A stretch of 32,123 bases of DNA from Maritalea sp047634455. Lineage in GTDB: Bacteria; Pseudomonadota; Alphaproteobacteria; Rhizobiales; Devosiaceae. The stretch covers positions 1 through 32,123 of the forward strand of contig NZ_JBLIAI010000029.1 in NCBI RefSeq assembly GCF_047634455.1. Reading direction: 5' to 3'. A program made the translations under genes and the position numbers. Position 1 is the stretch's first letter. Every line of letters begins with the position of its first letter. A model generated the notes under the pieces. It made no database searches. It had not been told where the DNA came from and saw only the letters and a list, made by a program, of their open reading frames with translations. Of the stretch, positions 1 through 7,214 are shown piece by piece.

Positions 1-865
1 CGGCCTCTGGTGGCTCCATTTGCTTTGCGTATCGCGAGTTGAGAAGCGGCAATTTCTTGTCGTAATTGTAAGTTTCATCGGCAAACGGGTCACAGAACTC
101 GCCATTTGTTGCACGCCCGACAAGCACAGCAAATCGATTGAGGAATTCATTTGCGGTATTTGCTTCTTCGTGCGGCGTTTCAACAAGTAGGCGGTTGAGC
201 GCAATGTCGTACGACTTGTATCGATAATCAACAGCCCGCGCGAACCAGGTGATATAATTCTTGTTTTCATATTCGCGGGCGACAACTTGTTGTTTTACGC
301 TGGTGTTTTTTGCATATAATCCTTCAAGCGCGAGTTGACGTCGCCGCTCGATTTCCATCACCCGACAAATGGATGCGAACGTGCTGGGTATGGTATCAAC
401 ATCATCACTTACATCTTGTGTTAGCCGCAAGTACCGTCCGCGCGAAGAGGCGAAATCGCTAAGGCGCAATTGGCGATAATATCGGTCTGTTCGAAATTTC
501 AGATCAACTGGTCGACTTAGGCGCGTACGCTGCATTTCAACTGATTGATCAAACATCCAGTCTGTCGCGCTGTTGGCCACCAAAAACCGCCAAATCCGAT
601 TGCGCATATCGCTTTCTTCATTTGTGAGGTTGAATAAGGATACAGGCTCTTGTCGTCCGCTGGCAGCCAGCGCCCCAACGCGCGGCAGAACTTCGTCGTA
701 CAGAACATCTGATTGCGCACGTCCAAAATCACCCACCGGCCGCGCACAGGCGCTCAAAGCCAGCACGGTGAAAAACACCATGGAAAGCTTGATCAACTCA
801 GAGATGCTTACCCTGTCCTGTGTGTTTTGTGGGCAAGGGGTTTTGCACGCTTTTTGTTCTCTCAT
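1..865 (-). CDS. Putative lipoprotein of unknown function (partial, C-terminus outside window)
   Basis: An open frame of 288 codons runs on the minus strand from an ATG at 865-863 to the window edge with no stop, so the C-terminus is missing. A GGAG Shine-Dalgarno sequence lies about 6 bases upstream of this ATG. The N-terminus has a hydrophobic stretch (about residues 25-39) ending in the lipobox L-S-A-C, with Cys40 as the expected lipidated residue, so the protein should be anchored to a membrane on its periplasmic side. The rest is polar, rich in Arg, Tyr and Asp, and I see no domain I recognise. It is divergent from the DUF2336 gene and shares the 289-base intergenic region with it. The n-region before the hydrophobic stretch is long for a lipoprotein, so a start nearer residue 20-29 is possible. 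Lipoprotein export is inferred; no function can be given. Confidence 0.75.
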   Translation of the reverse strand, partial: MREQKACKTPCPQNTQDRVSISELIKLSMVFFTVLALSACARPVGDFGRAQSDVLYDEVLPRVGALAASGRQEPVSLFNLTNEESDMRNRIWRFLVANSATDWMFDQSVEMQRTRLSRPVDLKFRTDRYYRQLRLSDFASSRGRYLRLTQDVSDDVDTIPSTFASICRVMEIERRRQLALEGLYAKNTSVKQQVVAREYENKNYITWFARAVDYRYKSYDIALNRLLVETPHEEANTANEFLNRFAVLVGRATNGEFCDPFADETYNYDKKLPLLNSRYAKQMEPPEA

Positions 866-1047
866 ACCGCACTCCAGGAAAAATCACTACATTGCCGACT
901 TTGACATCTTTCGACCTGTCCCGGCGTGGCCTACTGTTCTTGATATATTGCACGATCTTCCCCATGGGAGACCTCACGAATTGGGGTTTAAACGACTAAT
1001 CTGTTCACAAGCGATACTTTGGCAACAATCCACAATTGAAATTGCTG

Positions 1048-1062
1048 TTAGAAAACCATTAA
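1048..1062 (+). promoter_or_regulatory. CtrA-like box, TTAG-N7-TTAA
   Basis: TTAG, seven bases, then TTAA matches the CtrA consensus TTAA-N7-TTAA at seven of eight positions. It lies about 93 bases before the DUF2336 start. In this AT-rich intergenic region such a match can occur by chance. Confidence 0.35.
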
Positions 1063-1075
1063 GAAATCGTCAAGG

Positions 1076-1090
1076 TTAACAGTCTGCTAA
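1076..1090 (+). promoter_or_regulatory. CtrA-like box, TTAA-N7-CTAA
   Basis: A second near-match to the CtrA consensus (TTAA, seven bases, CTAA), 14 bases after the first one and 64 bases before the DUF2336 start. That distance suits an activator bound near the -35 region. A GATTC (GANTC, the CcrM methylation motif) follows at 1141-1145. Regulation is inferred from the motifs only. Confidence 0.4.
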
Positions 1091-1154
1091 CGAATTGGAT
1101 GAAATAGTGAGTTTATTGATTTGTTTTGAACCAATTTCGTGATTCTGGGCGGTT

Positions 1155-2324
1155 ATGATCGGCTTTCAACCATATGAGACTTTCCAACTGTTGATCGAGA
1201 CAGGTGGCATTGACCGGGCGAATACGCTGCTTGTTGCAGCGTGTGATGCATATTCACGTCGGCCAAAACCGATGCCGACCGAACGTATGCAGTTTGAAGC
1301 ACTGGCGCAGCGCCTGTTCCCCACCGCAGCGCCATCGGCGCGCGCCCTGGCCGCAGCCAAATTGGCGCGTTCTCCTTATCTGTCGCCAATTCTTGAAAAG
1401 TTGGTGATCGAGCACATTGGCGACGAATTGGCCAGTTTCCTTGAAAACAATGATTCCGTGTCTGAAGAACTTTTGCTGAACATTGTTGAGGGCGGTGACA
1501 TCGACAAAGTTGCACTTGTTGCGAAACGAAAAAATCTAACGCGAAAACTCGTCAGCAAGATCTTCCCAGTCAATAGTCGCAAAGTTTATCGCTCGCTTTC
1601 GCAAAACCGTTCGATACATTTCTCGGGGCCTTATTTACGTGCAATCAGCAAGGCTGCGGCAATGGATCAGGTTGTTGCGCATTCGCTGGCGGATCGCGAA
1701 GATTTTGACAAGGCATATTTGCTGCCCGCCTTCTTTGATCTGAAAGAAGATGACCGCTTGGAAGTTCTCAAATCCTTCCAAGGCCGCAGAATTCCGCGTA
1801 CAAAAATGCACCGAACTTATGAGCATATTTCGGTTGCGACCGCAGAATTCACCCAAGCGATGATGAAGTTGCTTTCAAAAAATCGACGCCCAGAAGTGAC
1901 ACGGCTTTTGACACAGATTACGGGGCTTGACGAAGTCAGGTGCGGCGACATTGCACATGATGTAAGTGGAGCCGCTTTGTTTGTGGTGTTGCGCGCTTTT
2001 GGCTGCAACGAATATGATGGGCTCAAAGTGCTCATTCACGCCACAGCGCATGATCGCAACAGCTCGGGGGCGCTCGCGCAATATACAAGGCTTTTCAAGC
2101 TCATTGAACCTGAGGCGATGGTATTCGCGATGTCGGTCTGGCGTGGCGATGCCGAAATCACAGCCCTTGCAAAAGAAGCATCTTCTGAACCAATTTCGCA
2201 CCAAACTGTTGCGCCATATAGCCGACGCACGCCCGAATTGGAAAAAGCTGCAGATAGTGCCACAGATGCGGTGGAACGCGCCATGCGGGCCGTGCAAAAT
2301 CTGCGCGCTAATCGCACGTCCTAG
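1155..2324 (+). CDS. DUF2336 domain-containing protein
   Basis: A 389-residue soluble protein, predicted almost entirely alpha-helical, with no signal peptide or membrane segment. Composition and the repeated helical hairpins (roughly residues 30-330, with stretches such as ALAAAKLARSPY and NIVEGGDIDKVALVAKRKN) match the alphaproteobacterial DUF2336 family, whose function is unknown to me; the repeats recall HEAT-type helical scaffolds. The C-terminal 60 residues look disordered and are rich in Arg, Ala and Ser. ATG at 1155 follows GGGCGG, a weak ribosome site. The stop codon TAG at 2322-2324 lies inside a palindromic repeat element shared with another convergent junction. Two CtrA-like boxes and one GANTC site lie upstream, which suggests but does not prove cell-cycle-linked expression. 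Family call is by pattern recognition, without a search. Confidence 0.8.
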   Translation: MIGFQPYETFQLLIETGGIDRANTLLVAACDAYSRRPKPMPTERMQFEALAQRLFPTAAPSARALAAAKLARSPYLSPILEKLVIEHIGDELASFLENNDSVSEELLLNIVEGGDIDKVALVAKRKNLTRKLVSKIFPVNSRKVYRSLSQNRSIHFSGPYLRAISKAAAMDQVVAHSLADREDFDKAYLLPAFFDLKEDDRLEVLKSFQGRRIPRTKMHRTYEHISVATAEFTQAMMKLLSKNRRPEVTRLLTQITGLDEVRCGDIAHDVSGAALFVVLRAFGCNEYDGLKVLIHATAHDRNSSGALAQYTRLFKLIEPEAMVFAMSVWRGDAEITALAKEASSEPISHQTVAPYSRRTPELEKAADSATDAVERAMRAVQNLRANRTS

Positions 2325-2353
2325 GGTCTGGACTGAATTGAGTTCACACCCCA
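2322..2353. repeat. Palindromic dispersed repeat, copy 1 (DUF2336/DUF1491 junction)
   Basis: A 32-base imperfect palindrome with arms GGGTCTGGAC and GTTCACACCC around an AATT core. It matches the reverse complement of 6453-6484 at 28 of 32 positions. It contains the stop codon of the upstream plus-strand gene and sits between two convergent genes, where it could fold as a bidirectional transcription stop, although no T-run follows. A further 15-base half copy (AGGGTCAGAACTCAA, 2353-2367) follows directly and covers the final codons of the minus-strand DUF1491 gene. Confidence 0.7.
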
Positions 2354-2356
2354 GGG

Positions 2357-2689
2357 TCAGAACTCAACAATATTGAGGCCAAGATCGGGTTTTCTTGTTT
2401 CGATAGAGACAACCCAAAAGTCCGGATCATAGTCTACTTCCAGCGCTAAACGCTGTTGTATGTCTGCGGGGGGGCTCGCTGCAACTCGACAGACGAATTC
2501 CCTGCCCGTTGCTTCAGGATTTGAAGGTGCGGGTGCAAGTAATGTACATGTGCCGTCCAGGTGATCAATTTCAATCCAGATTTGCCCAGCATCACGATCA
2601 CCCCGTCTTGAAACGACACAAAAATCTCCAGCGCTGTTAAGCCGCCGCACCAATGCGGCAACCCACAGTTCAGATCGAAGGCGGGGCAC
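2357..2689 (-). CDS. DUF1491 family protein
   Basis: A 110-residue protein starting at a GTG (2689-2687). The opening PRLRSELWVAALVRRLNSAG and the following V-x-R-R-G-D-R-D-A-G-Q-I-W-I block are typical of DUF1491, a small alphaproteobacterial family of unknown role. The protein looks like a compact alpha/beta fold with no export signal. It is the last gene of a three-gene minus-strand operon, starting three bases after the stop of the peptidoglycan-binding gene and following the histidine kinase, so it is probably co-transcribed with both. Its last codons (Glu-Phe-stop) are formed by a half copy of the palindromic repeat, which suggests that element insertion has reshaped the gene end. The family call is fairly firm; function is not known. 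Confidence 0.85.
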   Translation of the reverse strand: MPRLRSELWVAALVRRLNSAGDFCVVSRRGDRDAGQIWIEIDHLDGTCTLLAPAPSNPEATGREFVCRVAASPPADIQQRLALEVDYDPDFWVVSIETRKPDLGLNIVEF

Positions 2690-2692
2690 GCG

Positions 2693-3487
2693 TTAAAACT
2701 TCGCGTTTGCGGCTTTTAACATGTCCAAAAGCTCATGAGTGATTTCACCTGTTTGATCATAGTTGTAAAATGTCTCAAACTTGCGGATGGCTGTTGATGT
2801 TGCTTCACCCTGGATGCCATCAATTTTACCAACGTCATAGCCCAACGAATTCAACCCAGCTTGAATTTGCGCCACCAACTCACTTGCTACGATTTCCGGC
2901 GGCTCTATGGCTGTGTCAGCAACCGCCCTTTGTGCAATGTTGAGCAACGGGTCCACTTCAGAATGAGGGTCTGCATTGGGGGTGGAAACAGGAACAGGAA
3001 CAGCCACACGTCCGATACTGAGCGCCTCAACTAAACCATTGCTGATGGCGCCTGTTGCCGTTAGTCCATTTTTAACTTCAAACTCGCGGATGGCAGCGGC
3101 GGTTTTGGGGCCATAATATCCATCAACTTTTTCCTTGAAATAGCCCAGTTCAGAGAGTTTTGACTGAACAAAAAAGGCACTTGGATTGCCCGTGACAGGA
3201 CCAAATGAATTTGACGGCATTGCTGGTGGTATGGGCTGGCTAATTTGTTTTGCGGTGTTGGTTGAGCGTTGTGGCGGCACAAACTCGATGGGAACAACGT
3301 TCTGCTCGCTTGCCACGGATAGATTGTTGAACAAAGGTGCTGGATGACCATTTTTTTGAAAGTAAAGCGCGTTTGTTGCAGCCCATGTAATAGAGGCACA
3401 CATTGCAAATGCGAAAACCGTGTTCCCCGGTGATTTTGCCATCAACTTCCAAGCGGGCAACAAGAATCCAAATCTCATTTCCGGCAT
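2693..3487 (-). CDS. Membrane-anchored peptidoglycan-binding domain protein
   Basis: I place the start at the ATG 3487-3485 because GGAGA lies six bases upstream; an earlier in-frame ATG at 3529 (278 residues) has no clear ribosome site. The 264-residue protein has a short basic N-terminus, one membrane segment at about residues 23-42 ending in ATNALYFQ, a proline- and serine-rich linker, and two PG_binding_1 modules: one in the middle (L-x-E-L-G-Y-F-x-x-x-V-D-G-Y-Y-G-P-K-T-x-x-A-I-x-x-F-E) and one at the C-terminus (L-N-S-L-G-Y-D-V-G-K-I-D-G-I-Q-G-E-A-T). It probably sits in the inner membrane with the modules contacting the cell wall. There is no visible hydrolase or amidase domain. Its place between a histidine kinase and DUF1491 suggests a shared role in envelope or cell-cycle control, which is an inference. 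Confidence 0.85.
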   Translation of the reverse strand: MPEMRFGFLLPAWKLMAKSPGNTVFAFAMCASITWAATNALYFQKNGHPAPLFNNLSVASEQNVVPIEFVPPQRSTNTAKQISQPIPPAMPSNSFGPVTGNPSAFFVQSKLSELGYFKEKVDGYYGPKTAAAIREFEVKNGLTATGAISNGLVEALSIGRVAVPVPVSTPNADPHSEVDPLLNIAQRAVADTAIEPPEIVASELVAQIQAGLNSLGYDVGKIDGIQGEATSTAIRKFETFYNYDQTGEITHELLDMLKAANAKF

Positions 3488-3546
3488 TTTAATCTCCGGT
3501 CGTTGGTCAGCACGCATGTAGTTTGCCATCTCATTTATTCCCCGAA

Positions 3547-5349
3547 TTATCTGGTTTGCGCGCGCAGCGCAATTTGCTGCTTGCGCTCTTCTTCGACAAA
3601 GCGCCTGTCACTCAACTCTTCTAAAACCGCAACGTCTTGCGGTGAAGTTGGACCGTCAATTGGCAAGTTGATCGAGAACTGCGTCCCTTCGCCCAACTTT
3701 GACTTGATCACGACATCGCCGTCATGCAGTTCGGTGAGCCCACGCACAATCGATAGGCCCAAGCCTGTGCCTTCATATTGACGGTTCAAGCCGTTTTGGG
3801 CTTGAAAGAATGGCTCGCCAAGGCGCTCTACATCTTGTGGAGCAATGCCTACGCCTTTATCGATCACAGCCAAACAGATCTGAGTGCCGCGCATGCGAAT
3901 TTGCAAGATCACTTTGGCATTGTCCGGACTGAACTTGATGGCATTGGACAGCAGATTGATGAGCACTTGACGACAAGCGCGCTCGTCTGCTTTCAACATC
4001 GGCAGGTGCTTACCAATTTCTGCCACCAACTCGATATTCTTTTTGTCTGCCGCGTTCTTAACAATTGCAAAGCATGGCTCCACAAGCATTTCAGGAGCGA
4101 ATTGCTCTGCTGATATTTCGAACTTCCCGGCTTCAAGCTTTGACATGTCCAACAGCATAGACACTGTATCAAGCAAGTGGTGACCAGACTGCCTGATCAA
4201 TTCGGCGTATTCCAAATGATCGGGCGATAGTTCACCGCCAATATTGTTGATCATCATATCTGAGAAACCCACAACAGCATTAAGCGGCGTGCGCAGTTCA
4301 TGCCCAATCGTCGCCAGAAAACGCGATTTTGCCTCACTTGCGGATTCCGCAAGTTTCTTGGCGTCTTTCAGGTCAACTTCTTGCTGTTTGCGCGTAGAAA
4401 TATCACGCATGATGGCGATGACTTCTGTGCGTCCCGCATCGTTTAGTCGATCATGTACCGCTGAAAATGCAACTTCGACCCACACAAACACCGACCTATC
4501 CGGCCGTTCACATCGGATGCGAACATCAATTGATTTTGGCAGCCCAAAATGGCTCACATCGCCGATGGTTTTAAGGTAATTCGGTCGATCCAAAACATGC
4601 ACGCGATCCAGCAAACCCGTGCCCGACAATTCATACCGTTTGCAGCCAAATAGGGTTTCAGATGTATGCGACAAATAAGTCAATTTGCCGTCCGCCGAGT
4701 AGCGCGCCACTGCATCGCGTACGCTTTCGACCAAATTGCGAAAGGCGCGAACTTGTTGCTGATCGTTTGCTGCGAACACGCGTCGTGATTCGACCAATGT
4801 TGCGACAAATAATGAAAACCCCATGGCGAACGCGATGGTGGTTAAGCCGGTTGCAACTTTGCTCGATAGGTCGAGCTCGATGTACAACGCGGAAGAATAA
4901 AACAAAAACTGCAGTGCAAGCGAGGTGATGCCATAAAATATCGCTGCCACAACTGTTGAGCGACGCCCAAAGAACTGCGCCGATACCACTGCCAGAATGA
5001 CAATCGAAATACCCGCAATGGATGAGCTGGGATCAAACAACGCGCAAACTGCGCCCACAACACTAAGTCCTGCGGCGTGCAAGTGCACACATGATTCAAT
5101 CGGTAAGAATTTGGCGGCAAGACCTGTTGAGCCAAACCAAATTGCAAGAAGTAAGAACAGTGCACCTGGCACGATTGCGCCAAGATAAAACAAAACCGCA
5201 GCTAGAGGCAGACCGAAAAGGGCGATGACCACGCTAGCCCGGGCGCTTACATTCAGCGACCGTGCACGGATGTTGCCAAGATTTTCACCCGACCTGTCAG
5301 AATTTGATGTGTCGGCGTTCGATAGAAGTGCCGCCAAAGGATTACGCAT
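3547..5349 (-). CDS. Membrane PAS-domain sensor histidine kinase, DivJ/PleC-like
   Basis: A 600-residue protein. The N-terminal part (about residues 38-185) holds roughly five or six membrane helices. A PAS domain follows at about 200-320, then the HisKA dimerisation domain with the phospho-acceptor His350 in the H-box F-L-A-T-I-G-H-E-L-R-T-P-L-N-A, and a HATPase_c domain with the N-box I-N-L-L-S-N-A-I-K-F (465-473), G1 box D-K-G-V-G-I (497-502) and G2 box G-T-G-L-G-L (527-532). There is no receiver domain. Length, membrane layout and the H-box resemble the alphaproteobacterial cell-cycle kinases DivJ and PleC, but similar H-boxes occur in other kinases, so this name is tentative. It is the first gene of an operon with a peptidoglycan-binding protein (17 bases downstream) and DUF1491. 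A CtrA-like box lies 57 bases upstream. Confidence 0.9.
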   Translation of the reverse strand: MRNPLAALLSNADTSNSDRSGENLGNIRARSLNVSARASVVIALFGLPLAAVLFYLGAIVPGALFLLLAIWFGSTGLAAKFLPIESCVHLHAAGLSVVGAVCALFDPSSSIAGISIVILAVVSAQFFGRRSTVVAAIFYGITSLALQFLFYSSALYIELDLSSKVATGLTTIAFAMGFSLFVATLVESRRVFAANDQQQVRAFRNLVESVRDAVARYSADGKLTYLSHTSETLFGCKRYELSGTGLLDRVHVLDRPNYLKTIGDVSHFGLPKSIDVRIRCERPDRSVFVWVEVAFSAVHDRLNDAGRTEVIAIMRDISTRKQQEVDLKDAKKLAESASEAKSRFLATIGHELRTPLNAVVGFSDMMINNIGGELSPDHLEYAELIRQSGHHLLDTVSMLLDMSKLEAGKFEISAEQFAPEMLVEPCFAIVKNAADKKNIELVAEIGKHLPMLKADERACRQVLINLLSNAIKFSPDNAKVILQIRMRGTQICLAVIDKGVGIAPQDVERLGEPFFQAQNGLNRQYEGTGLGLSIVRGLTELHDGDVVIKSKLGEGTQFSINLPIDGPTSPQDVAVLEELSDRRFVEEERKQQIALRAQTR

Positions 5350-5405
5350 TACAATTTGTCACTCGTTGCGGGTTTACTGTTCGCGCCAATTTCTCATGTA
5401 AGAAA

Positions 5406-5420
5406 CTAAGACAGCCTTAA
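5406..5420. promoter_or_regulatory. CtrA-like box between divergent genes
   Basis: CTAA, seven bases, TTAA: seven of eight consensus positions of TTAA-N7-TTAA. It lies 57 bases upstream of the histidine kinase start on the minus strand and directly abuts the first possible ATG of the plus-strand gene. It could serve either gene; the match may be chance. Confidence 0.35.
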
Positions 5421-5879
5421 ATGACGCTCAATCGGTTCGCCTTTGCGCGCGGTTTCTCTGGCTGTGGTAAACAAATGCTTTTCAAAGCGTTTTTGCCGAT
5501 AGATAAATATTTATCGAATTTTGCCACGCTGATTTCACAGTTTGCCGCTAGGGTCAGCTCAACGAAAAAATTGTGGTCGAGAACTGTGTTTCTATTACGG
5601 TGTGTATTTTGGTTGGGTATTGGGTTCATGGTGATCAAACCGTTCGCGTTTGACCAGTCCAGTGCTTCTGCGTTAGCAGATGAGGCCATCAAACGCGGGA
5701 CAACGATCGCTATTGAGCAGGCACTCAGCCTGGACTGTTCTGACATCACTTGTGAAGGCATCAAGACAGCTGCTTTGGTTACTTCATTGTCGACCAGTTT
5801 GAATGGTCAGCTGATGAACAAAACAATTTCGGCAGAAGTGGCGCCTATACCGCCGCCGCGCCCCACACGGTTTAACTGA
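5421..5879 (+). CDS. Small membrane protein, DUF5330-like
   Basis: An open frame of 152 codons. The core V-F-L-L-R-C-V-F-W-L-G-I-G-F-M-V (about residues 56-71) is one membrane segment, followed by a short helical region with two closely spaced cysteines in C-S-D-I-T-C and a proline-rich tail. This order resembles DUF5330 proteins of Rhizobiales, and I recall such genes next to sufE, as here; both points are from memory. The start is uncertain. ATG 5421 lacks a ribosome site and abuts a CtrA-like box; ATG 5475 is possible; GTG 5586, preceded by GAG, would give a 97-residue protein beginning exactly at the conserved core. A strong terminator follows the gene, so it is likely transcribed apart from sufE. 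Confidence 0.65.
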   Translation: MTLNRFAFARGFSGCGKQMLFKAFLPIDKYLSNFATLISQFAARVSSTKKLWSRTVFLLRCVFWLGIGFMVIKPFAFDQSSASALADEAIKRGTTIAIEQALSLDCSDITCEGIKTAALVTSLSTSLNGQLMNKTISAEVAPIPPPRPTRFN

Positions 5880-5887
5880 ACGACAAA

Positions 5888-5927
5888 AGACCGCATCACT
5901 TCCCCGATGCTACTCCAAATGCGGTCT
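5888..5927 (+). other. Hairpin with large loop after the DUF5330-like gene
   Basis: AGACCGCAT (5888-5896) and ATGCGGTCT (5919-5927) form a perfect nine-base-pair stem around a 22-base loop. There is no T-run. It lies nine bases after the stop codon and seven bases before a second hairpin, so the transcript 3' end carries two tandem hairpins. Confidence 0.6.
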
Positions 5928-5934
5928 AAAACCT

Positions 5935-5972
5935 GAGCCGGCAACATCTCCCAGGTGTTGCGGCTCTTTTTT
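5935..5972 (+). terminator. Rho-independent terminator
   Basis: GAGCC-G-GCAACA pairs with TGTTGC-GGCTC (eleven base pairs, one bulged G) and is followed by TTTTTT. It ends the transcript of the DUF5330-like gene before sufE. Confidence 0.9.
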
Positions 5973-6031
5973 GCGTGGAGAAATGATCTGGCATGTATTA
6001 GAAGGATGCAAACGTTGCGCCGGAGACAGTT

Positions 6032-6436
6032 ATGAATTTTGAGGACATTAAAGAAAGCTTGGACTTTCTTGACGATTGGGAAGATCGCTACAAATTTGTC
6101 ATAGATCTTGGCAACGGGTTACAAGATTTGCCCGATGCCGAAAAAATCAAAATCAATAAAGTTGAGGGTTGCGTTTCTCAAGTCTGGCTGGTGGTCGATC
6201 AGCTCGAAGACAGGTCATTGGTATTTCGCGGCGATAGTGACGCAATGATTGTCAAAGGCTTGGTGGCAATTGTTATTGCGCTGTTTTCAAACAAAAAGCC
6301 GCAAGCGGTGTTGGACACGCCCGCACAAACCATCCTTGAAGGGCTTGGTCTAAGTGAGCATCTCACATCCCAGCGGGCCAATGGTCTACGCTCGATGATT
6401 GAACGCGTTTATGCGGAAGCCCGCGCCCGGCTTTAG
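6032..6436 (+). CDS. sufE: SufE family Fe-S cluster assembly protein
   Basis: A 134-residue cytosolic protein of usual SufE length. SufE takes the persulfide sulfur from the cysteine desulfurase SufS and passes it to the SufBCD scaffold for Fe-S cluster building. The sulfur-accepting cysteine is Cys47 in K-V-E-G-C-V-S-Q-V-W, and the conserved stretch L-G-L-S-E-H-L-T-x-x-R-x-N-G-L-x-x-M follows near residues 107-124. ATG 6032 has GGAG about seven bases upstream. The gene is separated from the upstream membrane-protein gene by a terminator and so likely has its own promoter in 5973-6031, though I see no convincing -35/-10 pair. No other suf gene is in the window. It is convergent with DUF6456 across a palindromic repeat. 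The same window holds an IlvD/EDD-type dehydratase that would need an Fe-S cluster. Confidence 0.93.
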   Translation: MNFEDIKESLDFLDDWEDRYKFVIDLGNGLQDLPDAEKIKINKVEGCVSQVWLVVDQLEDRSLVFRGDSDAMIVKGLVAIVIALFSNKKPQAVLDTPAQTILEGLGLSEHLTSQRANGLRSMIERVYAEARARL

Positions 6437-6452
6437 CCGTGGCTGACAGGAT

Positions 6453-6484
6453 TAGGGTCTGAACTCAATTGTGTCCAGACCCTA
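6453..6484. repeat. Palindromic dispersed repeat, copy 2 (sufE/DUF6456 junction)
   Basis: A 32-base near-palindrome in which 14 of 16 base pairs match: TAGGGTCTG at one end, CAGACCCTA at the other, and a central CAATTG. It lies 17 bases after the sufE stop and 29 bases beyond the DUF6456 stop, between two convergent genes. It matches 2322-2353 in inverted orientation at 28 of 32 positions. Such an element could act as a bidirectional terminator or be a REP-like mobile palindrome. Confidence 0.75.
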
Positions 6485-6512
6485 GTGAGGGCCGCAGTCG
6501 CCCTCACGCTCG

Positions 6513-7214
6513 TTAACGTCCTTGCGCATATGCACCAATTTTCCAATATTCCGCTGCATGGTCCAACCCCATCCGCAATACAAGTTTTGCACTGCGTCTG
6601 GGCCATTGGCGCTCAAATTCGATTTGTTGTAACCCCTTGTTAAAACCGCATATATCAACAACAACTGCGGCGCAATCTTTGGGCAACTGCGCCACCAACT
6701 GTTCCAGATGTTTGCGACAATCAATTGCCATATCAGACAAATCATTGGCTTGGCTGGCCGATGACTGTCCTGATTGGCAAAGAACTGAAAAGTTTTGAGT
6801 GACGCTTGGCCGCAACTGACTTTTTTCAATCAAAGCGGAAACCCGATTTGCCACAAGGACGTGATGAGAGGCCAAAAAAGCATTCTTCTCCCCCTTTGAA
6901 GTGCGAGAAAGCCGAACAATCGTATCGTTCTCACTCTTGACGGGTTGGTTTACCAAAGATCGATCAACGCCCCCCTCCCGCTTTAGGAGTTCCAGTCGCT
7001 GCCGTTTCAACCATGAGCGCGCCTCAGTGGTTACACACAATAATTGGCTTACTTCGTGCAACACCCCACAAGAGATCAACTGCTTTACCGATTCAAATGA
7101 CAATGAACAATTTTTGCCCCGGTCAGACAGAATGACATTGTTTGCCGATACAGTTTGAGACGGACGGCCCATCAGCATGGACACAAATCTATATTGACGA
7201 CGGATTTCCTTCAT
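6513..7214 (-). CDS. DUF6456 domain-containing protein
   Basis: A 233-residue soluble protein. The first 100 residues include a probable winged-helix-like part (L-I-S-C-G-V-L ... V-T-T-E-A-R-S-W-L-K-R). The C-terminal region, about residues 105-220, carries the DUF6456 pattern: a long helix with L-I-E-K-S-Q-L-R-P-S-V-T, then D-L-S-D-M-A-I-D-C-R, then V-V-V-D-I-C-G-F-N-K-G-L-Q-Q-I-E and W-P-R-R-S-A-K-L-V-L-R-M-G-L-D. The function of the family is unknown to me. The start codon overlaps the stop of the upstream HTH gene by four bases (ATGA), so the two are translationally coupled and probably work together, perhaps as DNA-binding partners. I recall this pair as common in Rhizobiales. Family call by motif recognition. 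Confidence 0.85.
   Translation of the reverse strand: MKEIRRQYRFVSMLMGRPSQTVSANNVILSDRGKNCSLSFESVKQLISCGVLHEVSQLLCVTTEARSWLKRQRLELLKREGGVDRSLVNQPVKSENDTIVRLSRTSKGEKNAFLASHHVLVANRVSALIEKSQLRPSVTQNFSVLCQSGQSSASQANDLSDMAIDCRKHLEQLVAQLPKDCAAVVVDICGFNKGLQQIEFERQWPRRSAKLVLRMGLDHAAEYWKIGAYAQGR

Noticed and set aside
573..1079. Plus-strand open frame of 168 codons
   Set aside because: It lies opposite the lipoprotein gene, which has a lipobox, a ribosome site and a longer frame; the plus-strand translation has no domain and odd composition.
2322..6484. Inverted repeats as the ends of a transposon
   Set aside because: The segment between carries ordinary core genes (kinase operon, sufE), no transposase, and the repeats are themselves palindromes placed at gene ends.
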